Shown in pieces: positions 8,370 to 17,447 of a stretch of DNA of 64,000 bases. Below the pieces are notes generated by a model. That model searched no databases. It was given only the letters and a program-made list of their open reading frames with translations, and was not told the DNA's origin. The DNA is from Methanospirillum hungatei JF-1 (lineage in GTDB: Archaea > Halobacteriota > Methanomicrobia > Methanomicrobiales > Methanospirillaceae), in contig NC_007796.1 in the NCBI RefSeq assembly GCF_000013445.1, forward strand, positions 434,001 through 498,000, written 5' to 3'. Every line of letters starts with the position of its first letter. Within the stretch, counting starts at the first letter, position 1. Both the position numbers and the translations under genes were made by a program.

Positions 8370-8568
8370 CCTGATGTATGTCAACGGGATAATGAGTAAT
8401 GATATTATCTTCCATCTCACTTTGATCAGCATGCTGCGGTTTTCGAAAACTGATATACAACACATCATCCTCTTCATCGTAATCACACCATATCCGACTG
8501 GATGGCAGACGAAGGAGGTCAGGTATGAGATTCAGGACCGCATCAGTAATAGTGTTTTTCGGTTTCAT
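8338..8568 (-). CDS. DUF2283-family small protein
   Basis: About 76 residues. The second half has the family pattern: CDYDEEDDVLYISF, then a variable polar loop, DNIITHYPV and a closing VAGVEI strand. DUF2283 proteins are small, often found beside toxin-antitoxin genes and plasmid genes; their function is unknown. The N-terminal 28 residues (KPKNTITDAVLNLIPDLLRL) form an extra helix pair beyond the core family. The ATG at 8568 is preferred to the GTG at 8574. It likely forms a two-gene unit with the following small acidic gene. Confidence 0.7.
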   Translation of the reverse strand: MKPKNTITDAVLNLIPDLLRLPSSRIWCDYDEEDDVLYISFRKPQHADQSEMEDNIITHYPVDIHQVAGVEIRNYL

Positions 8569-8574
8569 TATCAC

Positions 8575-9087
8575 ATTCGAGATAGTTCTTTTCTTAAATA
8601 ATGCTGACCAGTGTGATAAATCTGATTCGTATCTGAATATGATATATTATGAATTGACCCTTCGATACTACCTATCCGTAGATATACCGTTCACATAAAG
8701 GCACTAAAAAATAGAGGCAAAATTGGCCGTATTTTCTTTTTCCTTATCCATCGATCAGAAAAATAAGGTCATATTGGCGATATTTCCCCACACTCATAAA
8801 AATAAGTCCTTAAAATCTCTCTTTTGTCTAAAAATCAGCGGAATGCATGTCACCTAACGCTCACCAATGCACGGTATGGCCACCTGTTATGAGATGATCT
8901 ATGTAATGGGTAAAATAAAAAACCTCGATATAATCGGTCTGTGAGAATATAATTTTGGACATATATAATTAACAAAGGGCAAATGGGTATAATTATCATT
9001 TGATTCGATGCATGCCCTACCTTTTATCAACTCCAATGCCGTATTTTAGATTGCAAGATTATCTGGGGCAGCTTTGGATGATGTTCG
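8575..9087. other. Intergenic region, 513 bp
   Basis: AT-rich and without a recognisable gene. An imperfect repeat of the type ATTGGC-(C/G)(G/A)-TATTT occurs at about 8722 and 8773, each near a run of AAATAAG. No promoter or RNA gene could be assigned with confidence. Confidence 0.35.
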
Positions 9088-9294
9088 TTATTCATCACGT
9101 ATTTCACGAATAATATCGGAAAATTTGCCTTTGACCTTTGCATTCAATATTCGACGTGCCTCATTACAATCACATATCTCTGTCTGAATCATACTCTCCA
9201 GAAGTTCAGGTGGGAATAAAGGTACATTCTTTGTATTCCTGTTTTCTGGTTTATCGCATCTATCTTTCATGCTTGGTTCATTGTACATTCCCAT
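9088..9294 (-). CDS. Small hypothetical protein
   Basis: 68 residues, with a polar N-terminus and a helical C-terminal half PPELLESMIQTEICDCNEAR, then ILNAKVKGKFSDIIREIRDE. The ATG at 9294 is preceded by GAGGATATGATGGATGGG, which includes a plausible ribosome site. The amino-acid composition is natural, but no family is recognised. It may be a small regulatory or antitoxin-like protein given its neighbours, but nothing in the sequence shows this. Confidence 0.45.
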   Translation of the reverse strand: MGMYNEPSMKDRCDKPENRNTKNVPLFPPELLESMIQTEICDCNEARRILNAKVKGKFSDIIREIRDE

Positions 9295-9519
9295 CCATCA
9301 TATCCTCTTTCTGAGTGATTCATATTTTAAGTTGATAACATTTTATTCTCTTTCATGATTACATATTAAAACTTAATAAACCCACTTTTGACACCAATAC
9401 ATTCACGGATGAGTCGAAAATTTGTATTTGATCACTCCAGATACATCTGTTGTCATCCATTCATGGTTCATCTCATATAAACAATGAAATCTTCATGTAT
9501 CCAATACACTGGTACAGGT

Positions 9520-10258
9520 ATGAACGCTGGCAAACTTCCCATCGGCATTCAGTCTTTCAAAGAAATCCGAACCCATGGCTATTTGTACGTAGATAAAACC
9601 CCTTAATCTTCCGGAACTTGACAATCTTCTTGCTGGTGAAGAACTCCTCAGTTCATCTGATATTGAGGATGTTCGCCCTGAGTCTCTCCTCTTTCAGACC
9701 GGCTATCTTACGATAAAGGGAGAGACTTTTGCAGGATCTAAATGACTGTATAATGTAGGGTTTCCAAATCTTGAAGTCAAATCAGCCTTTTCTCAGTTGA
9801 TGTTGACATCCCTGACGGAAAAAGGGAATATTTCTGCAAACCAGGTCAGGCTTGCCAACCTGCTGAGGGCAGGGATGTGGGTGGGTTAAAAGAGGTTTTT
9901 AATCATTTTCTGCCTCGATTCCTCATAACTGGTAACGGAAAATCAGATATCCGTTTTTGAAGAGTATTATGCAAGTATCGTCTATGCATATGTTGTAAGC
10001 CTTGGATATCTGGTCATACCTGAAGATACCACAAATCATGGACCGGTAGACATGACGGTTCAAACCTTATATGCTATTTGGCTTTTTGAGTGTAAAGTTC
10101 AGGATCAGACTAATAGAGGTGCATATCAGAAAAGTCCTCTTCTGCAATTGCAGGAGAAAAAATATGCTGAAAAGTACCGAAGCTGTGAAAAACCGCTCTA
10201 ACTTGTTGGAATTGTTTTTGATCCTGTGCAGAGGAATATTGTTCTGTTGGAGACATAA
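9520..10258 (+). pseudogene. Decayed AAA-ATPase-like/PD-(D/E)XK nuclease gene
   Basis: The first 28 codons read MNAGKLPIGIQSFKEIRTHG then YLYVDKTP and a stop: the usual N-terminus of the AAA-ATPase-like (PF09820-type) family. Directly after, in another frame, come C-terminal pieces: LPELDNLLAGEELL, ESLLFQTGYLTIKGETF, YNVGFPNLEVKSAFSQL, then ASIVYAYVVSLGYLVIPEDT, AIWLFECKVQ and LQEKKYAEKYRS, ending VGIVFDPVQRNIVLLE. These are the terminal PDDEXK nuclease (ECK core) of the same family. About 300 residues covering the ATPase core are missing and at least three frame changes or stops are present. It belongs to a different subfamily from the three genes at 20-36 kb. Confidence 0.8.
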
Positions 10259-10523
10259 AAATCACCGAATGAGAGTAGTGGATAGATTCTGTTGACCTGT
10301 ATGATACTATCGTTCGGTAATTTTACGTCTCATTTGCGTCGCATCAATATGCGTCGTACCTGACTGACCTTCCCGTTTTTTCCCGTTCGATGAGTTATTC
10401 TCTATTAAGTTGTTTAACTCCCTGATTGCTGTATCTTTTGAGATAATCAGGAGGTCCACGCATTCAGTTCAAGTAAATGAACCTCTTCGTAAATATTTAA
10501 GAATATAATCCTCTATCAGATAA
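10259..10523. other. Intergenic region
   Basis: 265 bp between two decayed genes. It contains ATGCGTCG-type direct repeats (GTCGCATCAATATGCGTCG near 10337-10355) and AT-rich sequence. No gene recognised. Confidence 0.3.
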
Positions 10524-10803
10524 TTAATTGGATTTTACACGGAACAGATCTCTTGTTGAATAGAGGGTCACCTGGGTACAATTTTCAGTTGAAATAATGG
10601 ATAGCATCGCAGGTTTGAGCGTTTGAGTTCCATACTCTTCTATTATTTTATCCAACCCTTCACCAAACGGCTATACGGAATGAACTCGTGATAGAATGCT
10701 GGTAATAATTTGGTTCCTGGAATATTGATTGAATTTTGTTATCCGGAGTAATGTCTTTCATCAGTTCTCCAATATTTGAAAATTCAATCCTATCATCAAA
10801 CAT
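10524..10803 (-). pseudogene. Possible RecG-like/Schlafen-type ATP-binding protein remnant
   Basis: Directly after the GT2 stop, the minus strand reads MFDDRIEFSNIGELMKDITP in one frame. Another frame gives GEGLDKIIEEYGTQTLKPAM, then LSIISTENCTQVTLYSTRD and a stop. The order (N-R-I-E-type strand, G-L, then G-x-G-L-x-K-I-I-x-E-Y-G, then a VTL strand) resembles the C-terminal HATPase_c_4 part of AlbA_2/Schlafen-type regulators. At least two frame changes occur, so it would be non-functional. The assignment is tentative. Confidence 0.35.
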
Positions 10804-11838
10804 TTACCCGCGATGAATCAACTGATATATGAACCCGTAACTTCCCATGATCATAGTAAAAAGCCCGATGGAAAGGAGATGAATCTCAATAAACGGTCTG
10901 GATAATAACCCTGAAAGAAAAGCGAAGAATATTGCAGCCCCGAAGATGAGCGTTGTCATTGACGGGACTTTGGAGAGGATCTGACTGTTTCTGGTAATAT
11001 TACAGAGTAAATGGGAGATAATACCCACCCCATGACGGAGGGGATTCATCTTGTGCTTATTTGGCACATCATATCTGACGGTAATCGGGACCTCAACCAT
11101 CCTCATTCCAATCGAAGCAAAATGGGTTATCATATCTGATTCAAGGTTATATCCCTTTGATGTGAAGTTCAGGTTCTCCAGTGCCCGTTTACCGAGAACC
11201 CGAAAACCGGATTGTGAATCGGTGATGGCAATCTGGGATGCCAGTCTGGTGACGCCGTTCAGAATCTGCTGACCGGCCCTCCGATATCGGGGAATCTGAT
11301 TCTTCTCTCCCATGAATCGTGAACCAATGACCATATCCGCAACTCCTGTCATGACCGGAGCAGCAACAACTGGTATTTCCCTGGGATCATGCTGCCCGTC
11401 ACCGTCAAGGAGAATGATGGTTTCGATGCCGTGTTTCTTTGCATAGGAGCATCCGATCATTACTGCCCCTGCTTTCCCCTGGTTCTCACGTAACCGAATT
11501 ACATCAGCCCCTGCACCAGTTGCCTGTTCAGCGGTATTATCAGCGGATCCATCGTCGATAACAATTACCATTGGGATAATTTTTCGCGCCTCTCTCACTA
11601 CCGAACCGATAATCTGCCCTTCATTGTATGCAGGGATGAGGACTGCAGTGGATGAAAATGGATTGATCGGAAGATGTCCGGAATCTTCTTCAGGACTAAA
11701 CTGATATCTGAAAGAAGAGGGTATGGTGTGATATGAGAAATCATGATTATTTGAACTGATTTCGGAATGGTACCAGAGATCATCACATGCCGGAGTAATC
11801 TCTCCCTGAAAGCACCATTGCTCATGTGATGAATTCAT
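10804..11838 (-). CDS. GT2-family glycosyltransferase (dolichyl-phosphate mannosyltransferase-like)
   Basis: 344 residues. An unusual hydrophilic N-terminal extension of about 60 residues precedes the GT-A domain: AVLIPAYNEGQIIGSVV, VIVIDDGSADNT, LRENQGKAGAV, LLDGDGQHDPREI, VIGSRFMG and SQSGFRVLGKRAL. The C-terminus has two membrane helices (MTTLIFGAAIFFAFLSGLL and LLSIGLFTMIMGSYGFIY). The DGDGQHD motif binds the metal and nucleotide sugar. This family makes polyprenyl-phosphate sugars used in archaeal N-glycosylation and surface glycan synthesis. The donor cannot be read from the sequence. An alternative start at the codon preceding the core domain would remove the extension. Confidence 0.88.
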   Translation of the reverse strand: MNSSHEQWCFQGEITPACDDLWYHSEISSNNHDFSYHTIPSSFRYQFSPEEDSGHLPINPFSSTAVLIPAYNEGQIIGSVVREARKIIPMVIVIDDGSADNTAEQATGAGADVIRLRENQGKAGAVMIGCSYAKKHGIETIILLDGDGQHDPREIPVVAAPVMTGVADMVIGSRFMGEKNQIPRYRRAGQQILNGVTRLASQIAITDSQSGFRVLGKRALENLNFTSKGYNLESDMITHFASIGMRMVEVPITVRYDVPNKHKMNPLRHGVGIISHLLCNITRNSQILSKVPSMTTLIFGAAIFFAFLSGLLSRPFIEIHLLSIGLFTMIMGSYGFIYQLIHRG

Positions 11839-12176
11839 AATATCACAGGATATGAGTCTGGAATTGGACCCTCACGTAAAAGCCCCCTCCATTCCCTGTA
11901 AGATGTTCACCTGCATCACTTTTGAGCATTTCGAAATTACTCTGCCCTGATCAGAACACACCATAATGGATTTTGGACCCCCGTCCTGTCTGCATCATGA
12001 TCTAAATATATATTGTTTGAATATAATACAATATGATATAAATAGTTTACTTCTTTCATCTAAAAAAATGAGATTGTCTTTCGAAGGAAAGAGAGATGTG
12101 GAATAAAAATCCCACTGTACATAAAAGCAGGTGTAATGAATTCATGGAACGGTCATACTCCTGGTAATAATCAGCC
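11839..12176. promoter_or_regulatory. Divergent intergenic region between GT2 gene and membrane operon
   Basis: 338 bp. The strongest TATA-like stretch is AATATGATATAAATAG near 12029-12044, in the middle of a very AT-rich segment, suggesting a promoter for the plus-strand operon starting at 12177 with a leader of about 110 nt. TTCGAAGGAAAGAGAG at 12079-12094 is purine-rich. No operator palindrome was identified. Confidence 0.4.
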
Positions 12177-12443
12177 ATGACAATATCAAAAAAACCCCTG
12201 ATAATTGGATGCATCGTCTCCTGGCTTATTATTATCATCACATTCATGTTCCTGGCCAGATCTTTTGATATTGAGGTTCTTTTTATTCTCTGGCTTATTG
12301 GCATTCTCATCATTGCCGAACTCATCGATACCCGGTATGTCCGTCCCGGATATGCACGAATGATCATGATCATTGCAGGAGCCGGGACCGTTCTTTTTGG
12401 TATTATTGTGCTTCGAAAGGTCTGGGTGATATTATACGGGTGA
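12177..12443 (+). CDS. Small membrane protein, first gene of MoxR-type operon
   Basis: 88 residues with three hydrophobic helices: PLIIGCIVSWLIIIITFMFL, VLFILWLIGILIIAEL and MIMIIAGAGTVLFGIIVL, separated by short charged loops (DTRYVRPGYAR). Three-helix proteins of this kind are often the first gene of archaeal MoxR/DUF58 clusters, but no named family was recognised. The stop overlaps the GTG start of the next gene (GTGA), so they are translationally coupled. Confidence 0.75.
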   Translation: MTISKKPLIIGCIVSWLIIIITFMFLARSFDIEVLFILWLIGILIIAELIDTRYVRPGYARMIMIIAGAGTVLFGIIVLRKVWVILYG

Positions 12444-14203
12444 ATTGCCAGGTAAAGCGGCATCTCTTTTATCTTGTTTATGCTACGCTTTGTCTCCTTG
12501 TTGCAGGTCTTCTGATCGGAAACGGGCTACAACCACTTCTCTATCCTGCTGAGAAGAGTGTCCGTGAGACCAGATATCATATGAATATCGACGACCTCCG
12601 AAAACAGGCATTTAACAGTTCCACAGATCTTCTCCCCCTGATGCAGGAACTTCTGGACTATAGCGGAACGATTGCTGTCACGTTGAGAAAATCTGATATC
12701 GAGTCCGCAAGTTCCGATCTTGCCCGGTATACAAGCCGGTACCATGATCTTCAGAATCTTATCATCCGACTGGATATGAATGAGAGCGAAATCGCCCGGT
12801 TTTCTCAGGATGCAGGTCAGCAAAAGGATATGCTCTCCCAGTTCGTAACAACATCGGAATCTTTGCAGTCACTTGAAAAACTGGAGATTCAGTATCAGAA
12901 CGAAGGGAATCCTGAATCCGTAACCAAAGTCAGGCTTCAGGGGAAAGCACTCAAAAACAGAATTCAGACCCTGCAGAACCAGTATGCAGATATAACCGAT
13001 TCATTGTCATCACGGGGGAAGACCCTTGGAGTAAATACTGAGCCCGTGATGCAGAGCAGGGTTGAATTTGATAAACTTACCGGGATGGTTGCAGAGCGGC
13101 AGAATGAACGTGACCGGTATACCCGCTTTGCCGATACCGGATCACCCTTTGTTTCATTCCTGGCAGTACCGAATAATGTGACATTTCAAGACAAGGTAGA
13201 TGTGTATGGGTTTATCGCCGGATCACAGGGCCGCTCATTCCCGGTCGTTATTACTCTGGATAATGAGCCTTTTTTGGAAGTTATCCCTAATGAAATTGGT
13301 GAATTCCGTTCAACGGTGCAGATCCATAATATTTCCGCTGGAGAACATATCCTCACCGCCCGATGGGGCATTGTGGTCTCTGATCCGTCTCATTTGGTCG
13401 TAAAGCCTCTGGAAGCTACGCTGGGACTTCAGGTACTCCCGGTAAAAGGTATGTCTGCGGTTAATCTGACCGGCACTCTAACTGCACGTGACCCGGTTCC
13501 GGATGTTCCGGTCAGCATCCTTGTTCAGGATAAGGTATGTGATACGGTCATGACGAATGCAGCGGGGACGTACCTGGTGACGGTACCTCTGTCTGAAGGA
13601 AGGTATGATGTATTTACCCGGTTTGATGATCCCTCATATCCCTTGCTTCAATCAGAAAGTCAGCATTATATCGTTGAATCTGACGGGACACGTATCACAT
13701 CCGTCACCAGTTCAAAGGCCGGCCCTATCCCGCCGTGGATACTTGTACTACCTGGTATTCTTCTCTTTACAATTCCTATCTGGTATCTCTGGCGAAAGGG
13801 GATAGTTCAGAGATCTGTCAGCCAGGTTGAAGATTCATCCAAATTGAAAGATGTACGCGAACAGTGGGTTGGTGGGAGTGCAGTTGATGGTATGATTGAT
13901 TCGGATAGCATCCCTGCAGCGGAGTATCCCTCCGGTCCTGAAGAATTACCCCGGAAAATATACCTGGAGATGCTCTCATTCCTGTCAAGTCATCAGGTTT
14001 TTGAGATATCACCTGTTATGACCCCGCGGGAGATAGCCCGGGCCTTGCCGGAGGAGGTGTGTAAAGCCCGGTTCACCAGGTTTATCGGATGGTATGAACG
14101 TATCAGATACGGGGGATGTCAGGATGTGCGGTGCACCGAAGGTCTGATTAAGGCAGCAGATGCGGTCCGAAAGTCTTGCCAGGAGATGAGAGATGAAGCG
14201 TAA
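12440..14203 (+). CDS. Membrane protein with coiled coil, Ig-like domain and DUF4129 C-terminus
   Basis: 587 residues starting at GTG 12440. Order: a membrane helix (FYLVYATLCLLVAGLLIG, residues 10-27); a helical coiled-coil-like region to about residue 230 (ESLQSLEKLEIQYQ, KALKNRIQTLQNQYAD); two beta-rich Ig/carboxypeptidase-regulatory-like domains (VTFQDKVDVYGFIAG, then VNLTGTLTARDPVPDVPVSI); a second helix (IPPWILVLPGILLFTIPIWY, about residue 430); and a cytoplasmic C-terminal DUF4129-type tail (YLEMLSFLSSH, MTPREIARALP, RFTRFIGWYERIRYGG). DUF4129 tails accompany MoxR/DUF58 systems. The N-terminal part should lie outside the membrane and could sense or bind surface material. It overlaps the next gene by 11 bp. 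Confidence 0.8.
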   Translation: MNCQVKRHLFYLVYATLCLLVAGLLIGNGLQPLLYPAEKSVRETRYHMNIDDLRKQAFNSSTDLLPLMQELLDYSGTIAVTLRKSDIESASSDLARYTSRYHDLQNLIIRLDMNESEIARFSQDAGQQKDMLSQFVTTSESLQSLEKLEIQYQNEGNPESVTKVRLQGKALKNRIQTLQNQYADITDSLSSRGKTLGVNTEPVMQSRVEFDKLTGMVAERQNERDRYTRFADTGSPFVSFLAVPNNVTFQDKVDVYGFIAGSQGRSFPVVITLDNEPFLEVIPNEIGEFRSTVQIHNISAGEHILTARWGIVVSDPSHLVVKPLEATLGLQVLPVKGMSAVNLTGTLTARDPVPDVPVSILVQDKVCDTVMTNAAGTYLVTVPLSEGRYDVFTRFDDPSYPLLQSESQHYIVESDGTRITSVTSSKAGPIPPWILVLPGILLFTIPIWYLWRKGIVQRSVSQVEDSSKLKDVREQWVGGSAVDGMIDSDSIPAAEYPSGPEELPRKIYLEMLSFLSSHQVFEISPVMTPREIARALPEEVCKARFTRFIGWYERIRYGGCQDVRCTEGLIKAADAVRKSCQEMRDEA

Positions 14204-15101
14204 TTTCATTATTGGATTGATGATTTGCACCGCTCTCCTTATCCTGGGGATATTTCTTACCACAAATACTTTGGAATTCTCACAGGATAATATCGGCTGG
14301 AACGGGAGTTCAGGATTCTTCTCCCGGCTGGATCGTCATACAACTGAAATGATTACTGATATCTCTGCACTGGAAACGAAGGAAAATACGACTCTTCTGA
14401 TAATTGCACCGAATGAATCGTGGTCAGGTGAGGAGATAAGGATTATCCATGCATTTCTGAAAAGAGGGAATACGGTATTCCTTGCAGATGAGACCGATAC
14501 CGGAAACAGCCTTCTATCGGGTCTTGGCAGTTCCATCAGGATAGGGCCCTCGTATCTTGCCGGGATTGACCGGGCATATAACAACTCCTCAATTCTCATC
14601 ACCAGCCCGGTACAGGAGCATCCTCTCACCCGTGGCATTGGCTCGCTTGTTCTTGATAAGGCAAAACCCCTGACCGGGGGAACTCCTTTGATACAGACTG
14701 GTATCATGAGCTGGATTGATACCAATAATGATTTTCGCATCTCATCCGATGAGTCATTTGGACGATATACCGTTCTTTCACAAGAACAAATGGGAAATGG
14801 AGAGATAATCGTCCTGTCTGACTCGGGAGTTTTTATCAATTCTATGTCCGGAATTGAATCAGAGTATGGGAATGGGCAGTTTTTATCACGTTGCATTCAG
14901 TACAGGCCAAATCTTCTTATTGAACAGATTCACAGCCGGACAGCGGATTACAGTGGCATGGGGTGGTTATTTCGGCATATTCGGCTGGATTCCTTTTTGA
15001 AGACCATGATAGTTCTGGTCTCCCTCCTCGCCTGTGCATTTCTTTTCAGAAAGAGGCCTCCGGGATTTTCAGATATCGGTTCTGAACCGGTGATGATGTA
15101 A
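14193..15101 (+). CDS. DUF4350-type membrane protein
   Basis: 302 residues: an N-terminal helix (FIIGLMICTALLILGIFL), a soluble alpha/beta domain, and a C-terminal helix (FLKTMIVLVSLLACAFLF) before a short RKRPP tail. The soluble part has the ThuA/glutamine-amidotransferase-like pattern of DUF4350: LLIIAPNESWSGEEIRII, FLKRGNTVFLADETDTG and GEIIVLSDSGVFINSM. In this family the domain is thought to be non-catalytic and sits outside the membrane. The gene lies between the DUF4129 protein and the MoxR ATPase, the usual order in archaeal clusters. Confidence 0.8.
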   Translation: MKRNFIIGLMICTALLILGIFLTTNTLEFSQDNIGWNGSSGFFSRLDRHTTEMITDISALETKENTTLLIIAPNESWSGEEIRIIHAFLKRGNTVFLADETDTGNSLLSGLGSSIRIGPSYLAGIDRAYNNSSILITSPVQEHPLTRGIGSLVLDKAKPLTGGTPLIQTGIMSWIDTNNDFRISSDESFGRYTVLSQEQMGNGEIIVLSDSGVFINSMSGIESEYGNGQFLSRCIQYRPNLLIEQIHSRTADYSGMGWLFRHIRLDSFLKTMIVLVSLLACAFLFRKRPPGFSDIGSEPVMM

Positions 15102-15137
15102 AGAAGAGCAGATAAATGATAGGATGTATTGAAAGCC

Positions 15138-16139
15138 ATGACTGACCGTGATATGGATCAGACCATTGATTATTATGGAGATGAGGAGGATATCTCTGCA
15201 CTTGCACAACTTCATACTGCCGTTATATCCGCTCTTTCTCCATTTATCGTCGGAAACCAGGATCTCATTGAACTCATATTGATTGCCCTCCTCGCAGAAG
15301 GTCATATCCTGATTGAAGGGCTCCCGGGGACTGCGAAGACTACTATTGCAAAAGCCATTGCCATGGTGACCGGGTGTGAATTTGCACGGATTCAGGGAGC
15401 CGTTGATCTACAGCCTGCTGATATGATCGGAGTCCGCATCTATGATCAGCAGTCATGTGAATTCAACCTTCGCAAGGGGCCTATTTTTACCAATGTCCTG
15501 CTTGCTGACGAGATGAACCGGGTTCACCCAAAGGCTCAGTCGGCATTTATTGAAGCCATGAGTGAGCGACAGGCGACCATTGATGGGATAACTCTCCCCG
15601 TACCCCGTCCGTTCATCGTTATTGCAACCCAGAACTCCTTTGAACTTGAAGGAACCTTTCCCCTCATTGAGGCTCAGCGTGACCGGTTCATGTTCAGTAT
15701 CGGCATCTCTCCGCTCAGTCCTGATGAGGAACTAGCGGTAATTAAACGGGCTTCAGATGGAACCCTGACCTGGAACCGGTTTGCTGAAACACTCAAGCCG
15801 GTCACATCGCCAGACGCACTGCAGGCAGCCATTGCGCAGGTTTCACGGGTCAGGATGGAGGATCCAATCCATCGGTATATCCGGGATATCGTCATTGCTA
15901 CCCGGAACCATCCGGATATCGGGCTTGGGGCATCCAGCAGGGCGTCAATATCTTTTGTAAAAGGGGCAAAAGGTGCCGCGGCTCTTGCCGGCAGGGCGTA
16001 TGTCATTCCGGATGATGTGAAGAAAATCGCCCTCTCTGTTCTGATTCACCGGCTGTACCTCACACGGGAGGCGGAGATTGAAGGGGTTCGCCCGGGAGAT
16101 ATTATCCGGGATATCATGGACCGTATTGAGGTGCCGTAA
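15138..16139 (+). CDS. MoxR-family AAA+ ATPase
   Basis: About 333 residues. Walker A GLPGTAKTTIAKA, Walker B VLLADEMNRVHPKAQ, sensor 1 VIATQNSFELEGTFPLIEAQ and the arginine-finger region AQRDRF are complete; the C-terminal lid domain (SSRASISFVKGAKGAA, DVKKIALSVLIHR) is the MoxR type. MoxR proteins act as chaperone-like ATPases that mature or assemble partner complexes, here presumably with the DUF58 protein three bases downstream. The ATG at 15138 is preferred over the TTG at 15129 reported by a longest-frame rule. Cytoplasmic, peripherally associated with the membrane partners. Confidence 0.93.
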   Translation: MTDRDMDQTIDYYGDEEDISALAQLHTAVISALSPFIVGNQDLIELILIALLAEGHILIEGLPGTAKTTIAKAIAMVTGCEFARIQGAVDLQPADMIGVRIYDQQSCEFNLRKGPIFTNVLLADEMNRVHPKAQSAFIEAMSERQATIDGITLPVPRPFIVIATQNSFELEGTFPLIEAQRDRFMFSIGISPLSPDEELAVIKRASDGTLTWNRFAETLKPVTSPDALQAAIAQVSRVRMEDPIHRYIRDIVIATRNHPDIGLGASSRASISFVKGAKGAAALAGRAYVIPDDVKKIALSVLIHRLYLTREAEIEGVRPGDIIRDIMDRIEVP

Positions 16140-16142
16140 CCG

Positions 16143-17447
16143 GTGAAGCTCACTCCCTGCTCTACGGGTCTGCTTGCAGTCTTTCTCATCCTCATCTTTC
16201 TTGCCATTATCCTGGATGATCCAGTCCTCCTCATGGCAGGAACGTCAGTCGGACTACTGCTCATGGGCCTCTGTCTTCAATTTCTTCATACGGTTGAAAA
16301 AACCTACCGGACAATCAGCGGTTCATGGAAGATGGAAAAATCGCTCATTCGGCAGGGGAAAAGTAATGCCATTGATTGCACCCTCTGCCTGGAAATCCCA
16401 CCTGGATACAAGGTTCGATATCTGGATACTGTTCCGGCTATGTGCAGCCTTGAGTCTGGAGAGAACCAGACCTGGACTGACATTGCCGGATCACAGATCC
16501 TCACCCTCTCCTACCGGTTTATCCCTCACTATCATGGGACCATATATCATCAGGGGGGTATTATCACGATTCAGAACCGGTTCTTTTCAAGTTCACTGCC
16601 CCTTCGACCGGAAAAATCATCAGTTCCCTCAGTGCAGGTACAACCCTGGCCATTATTTGGTCCGGTTGAAAAACACGGATCCGGAAAGGATCTTGAACGT
16701 ATCGGACCGGTGAAAGGATATTCAATCAGGCAGTTTCGGGAATATCTCCCCGGAGATGACATCCGGCATGTTGACTGGAAGATATCGGCAAAACGGGGAA
16801 CTCTCTATATCCGTGAGTATGCAACGCCATCTGATGAACTCCCCATGGTCATTGTTGATCTCCCGGATAGCGGACAGCAGATCGATATGCAGGCATTTTC
16901 ACGGATGGTCAGTTCAATTTCCGGGTACGTTGAGTCGAAACTAGCGAAGAAGGAACCAATTCGTCTTATGGGGATATCAGGACCGAATATGAGTGATCTG
17001 TATTATGAGGGATATGATATGGCCCATTGCCTGACGATAATCCGTGAAAGAATCCATCCTGTTCCCCGGACATTTCATCTATTCAGGTTCATGATGCGAT
17101 CAGATATGAGAAAAGAGATACATCACGCTGCGTTATCTATGGACAGGTCGGAAATTTCTGGTGATGAACGGTCATATATTGTCAGGGTCCGGGATATCAG
17201 AAAACAGCATATCCAGGAAGTGAAAACCACCAGGTTTGCCCATGCCATGAACACTATTCTCATGCAACGGCATTTTCATGAGATTATTCTGTATTCACTT
17301 TGTGATGGAGATATGAGTCATATCAGGGAGGTAGCAGCCCTTGCAGGCAGGCAGAGCATTCCATTCCGGATACGAACCCCGAAACGATCCGATCTATCAG
17401 GTATGAGTCTCTTCTCCCTCTGTGGAGAACCGGTTGAGGTGATCTGA
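16143..17447 (+). CDS. DUF58-domain protein
   Basis: 434 residues, GTG start at 16143. Two N-terminal membrane helices (LLAVFLILIFLAIIL and VLLMAGTSVGLLLMGL) are followed by a beta-sandwich segment and the DUF58 signature VKGYSIRQFREYLPGDDIRH followed by VDWKISAKRGTLYIREY. The rest has the vWA-like fold (LPMVIVDLPDSG with an aspartate in the MIDAS-like position). DUF58 proteins are the regular partners of MoxR ATPases and are anchored at the membrane. The start is 3 bp after the MoxR stop, and its stop overlaps the next start (ATGA), so the group is one operon. Confidence 0.9.
   Translation: MKLTPCSTGLLAVFLILIFLAIILDDPVLLMAGTSVGLLLMGLCLQFLHTVEKTYRTISGSWKMEKSLIRQGKSNAIDCTLCLEIPPGYKVRYLDTVPAMCSLESGENQTWTDIAGSQILTLSYRFIPHYHGTIYHQGGIITIQNRFFSSSLPLRPEKSSVPSVQVQPWPLFGPVEKHGSGKDLERIGPVKGYSIRQFREYLPGDDIRHVDWKISAKRGTLYIREYATPSDELPMVIVDLPDSGQQIDMQAFSRMVSSISGYVESKLAKKEPIRLMGISGPNMSDLYYEGYDMAHCLTIIRERIHPVPRTFHLFRFMMRSDMRKEIHHAALSMDRSEISGDERSYIVRVRDIRKQHIQEVKTTRFAHAMNTILMQRHFHEIILYSLCDGDMSHIREVAALAGRQSIPFRIRTPKRSDLSGMSLFSLCGEPVEVI

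Noticed and set aside
14336-14896. A long minus-strand reading frame (186 codons) opposite the DUF4350 gene
   Set aside because: No family pattern, no ribosome site and complementary to a recognised gene; typical shadow.
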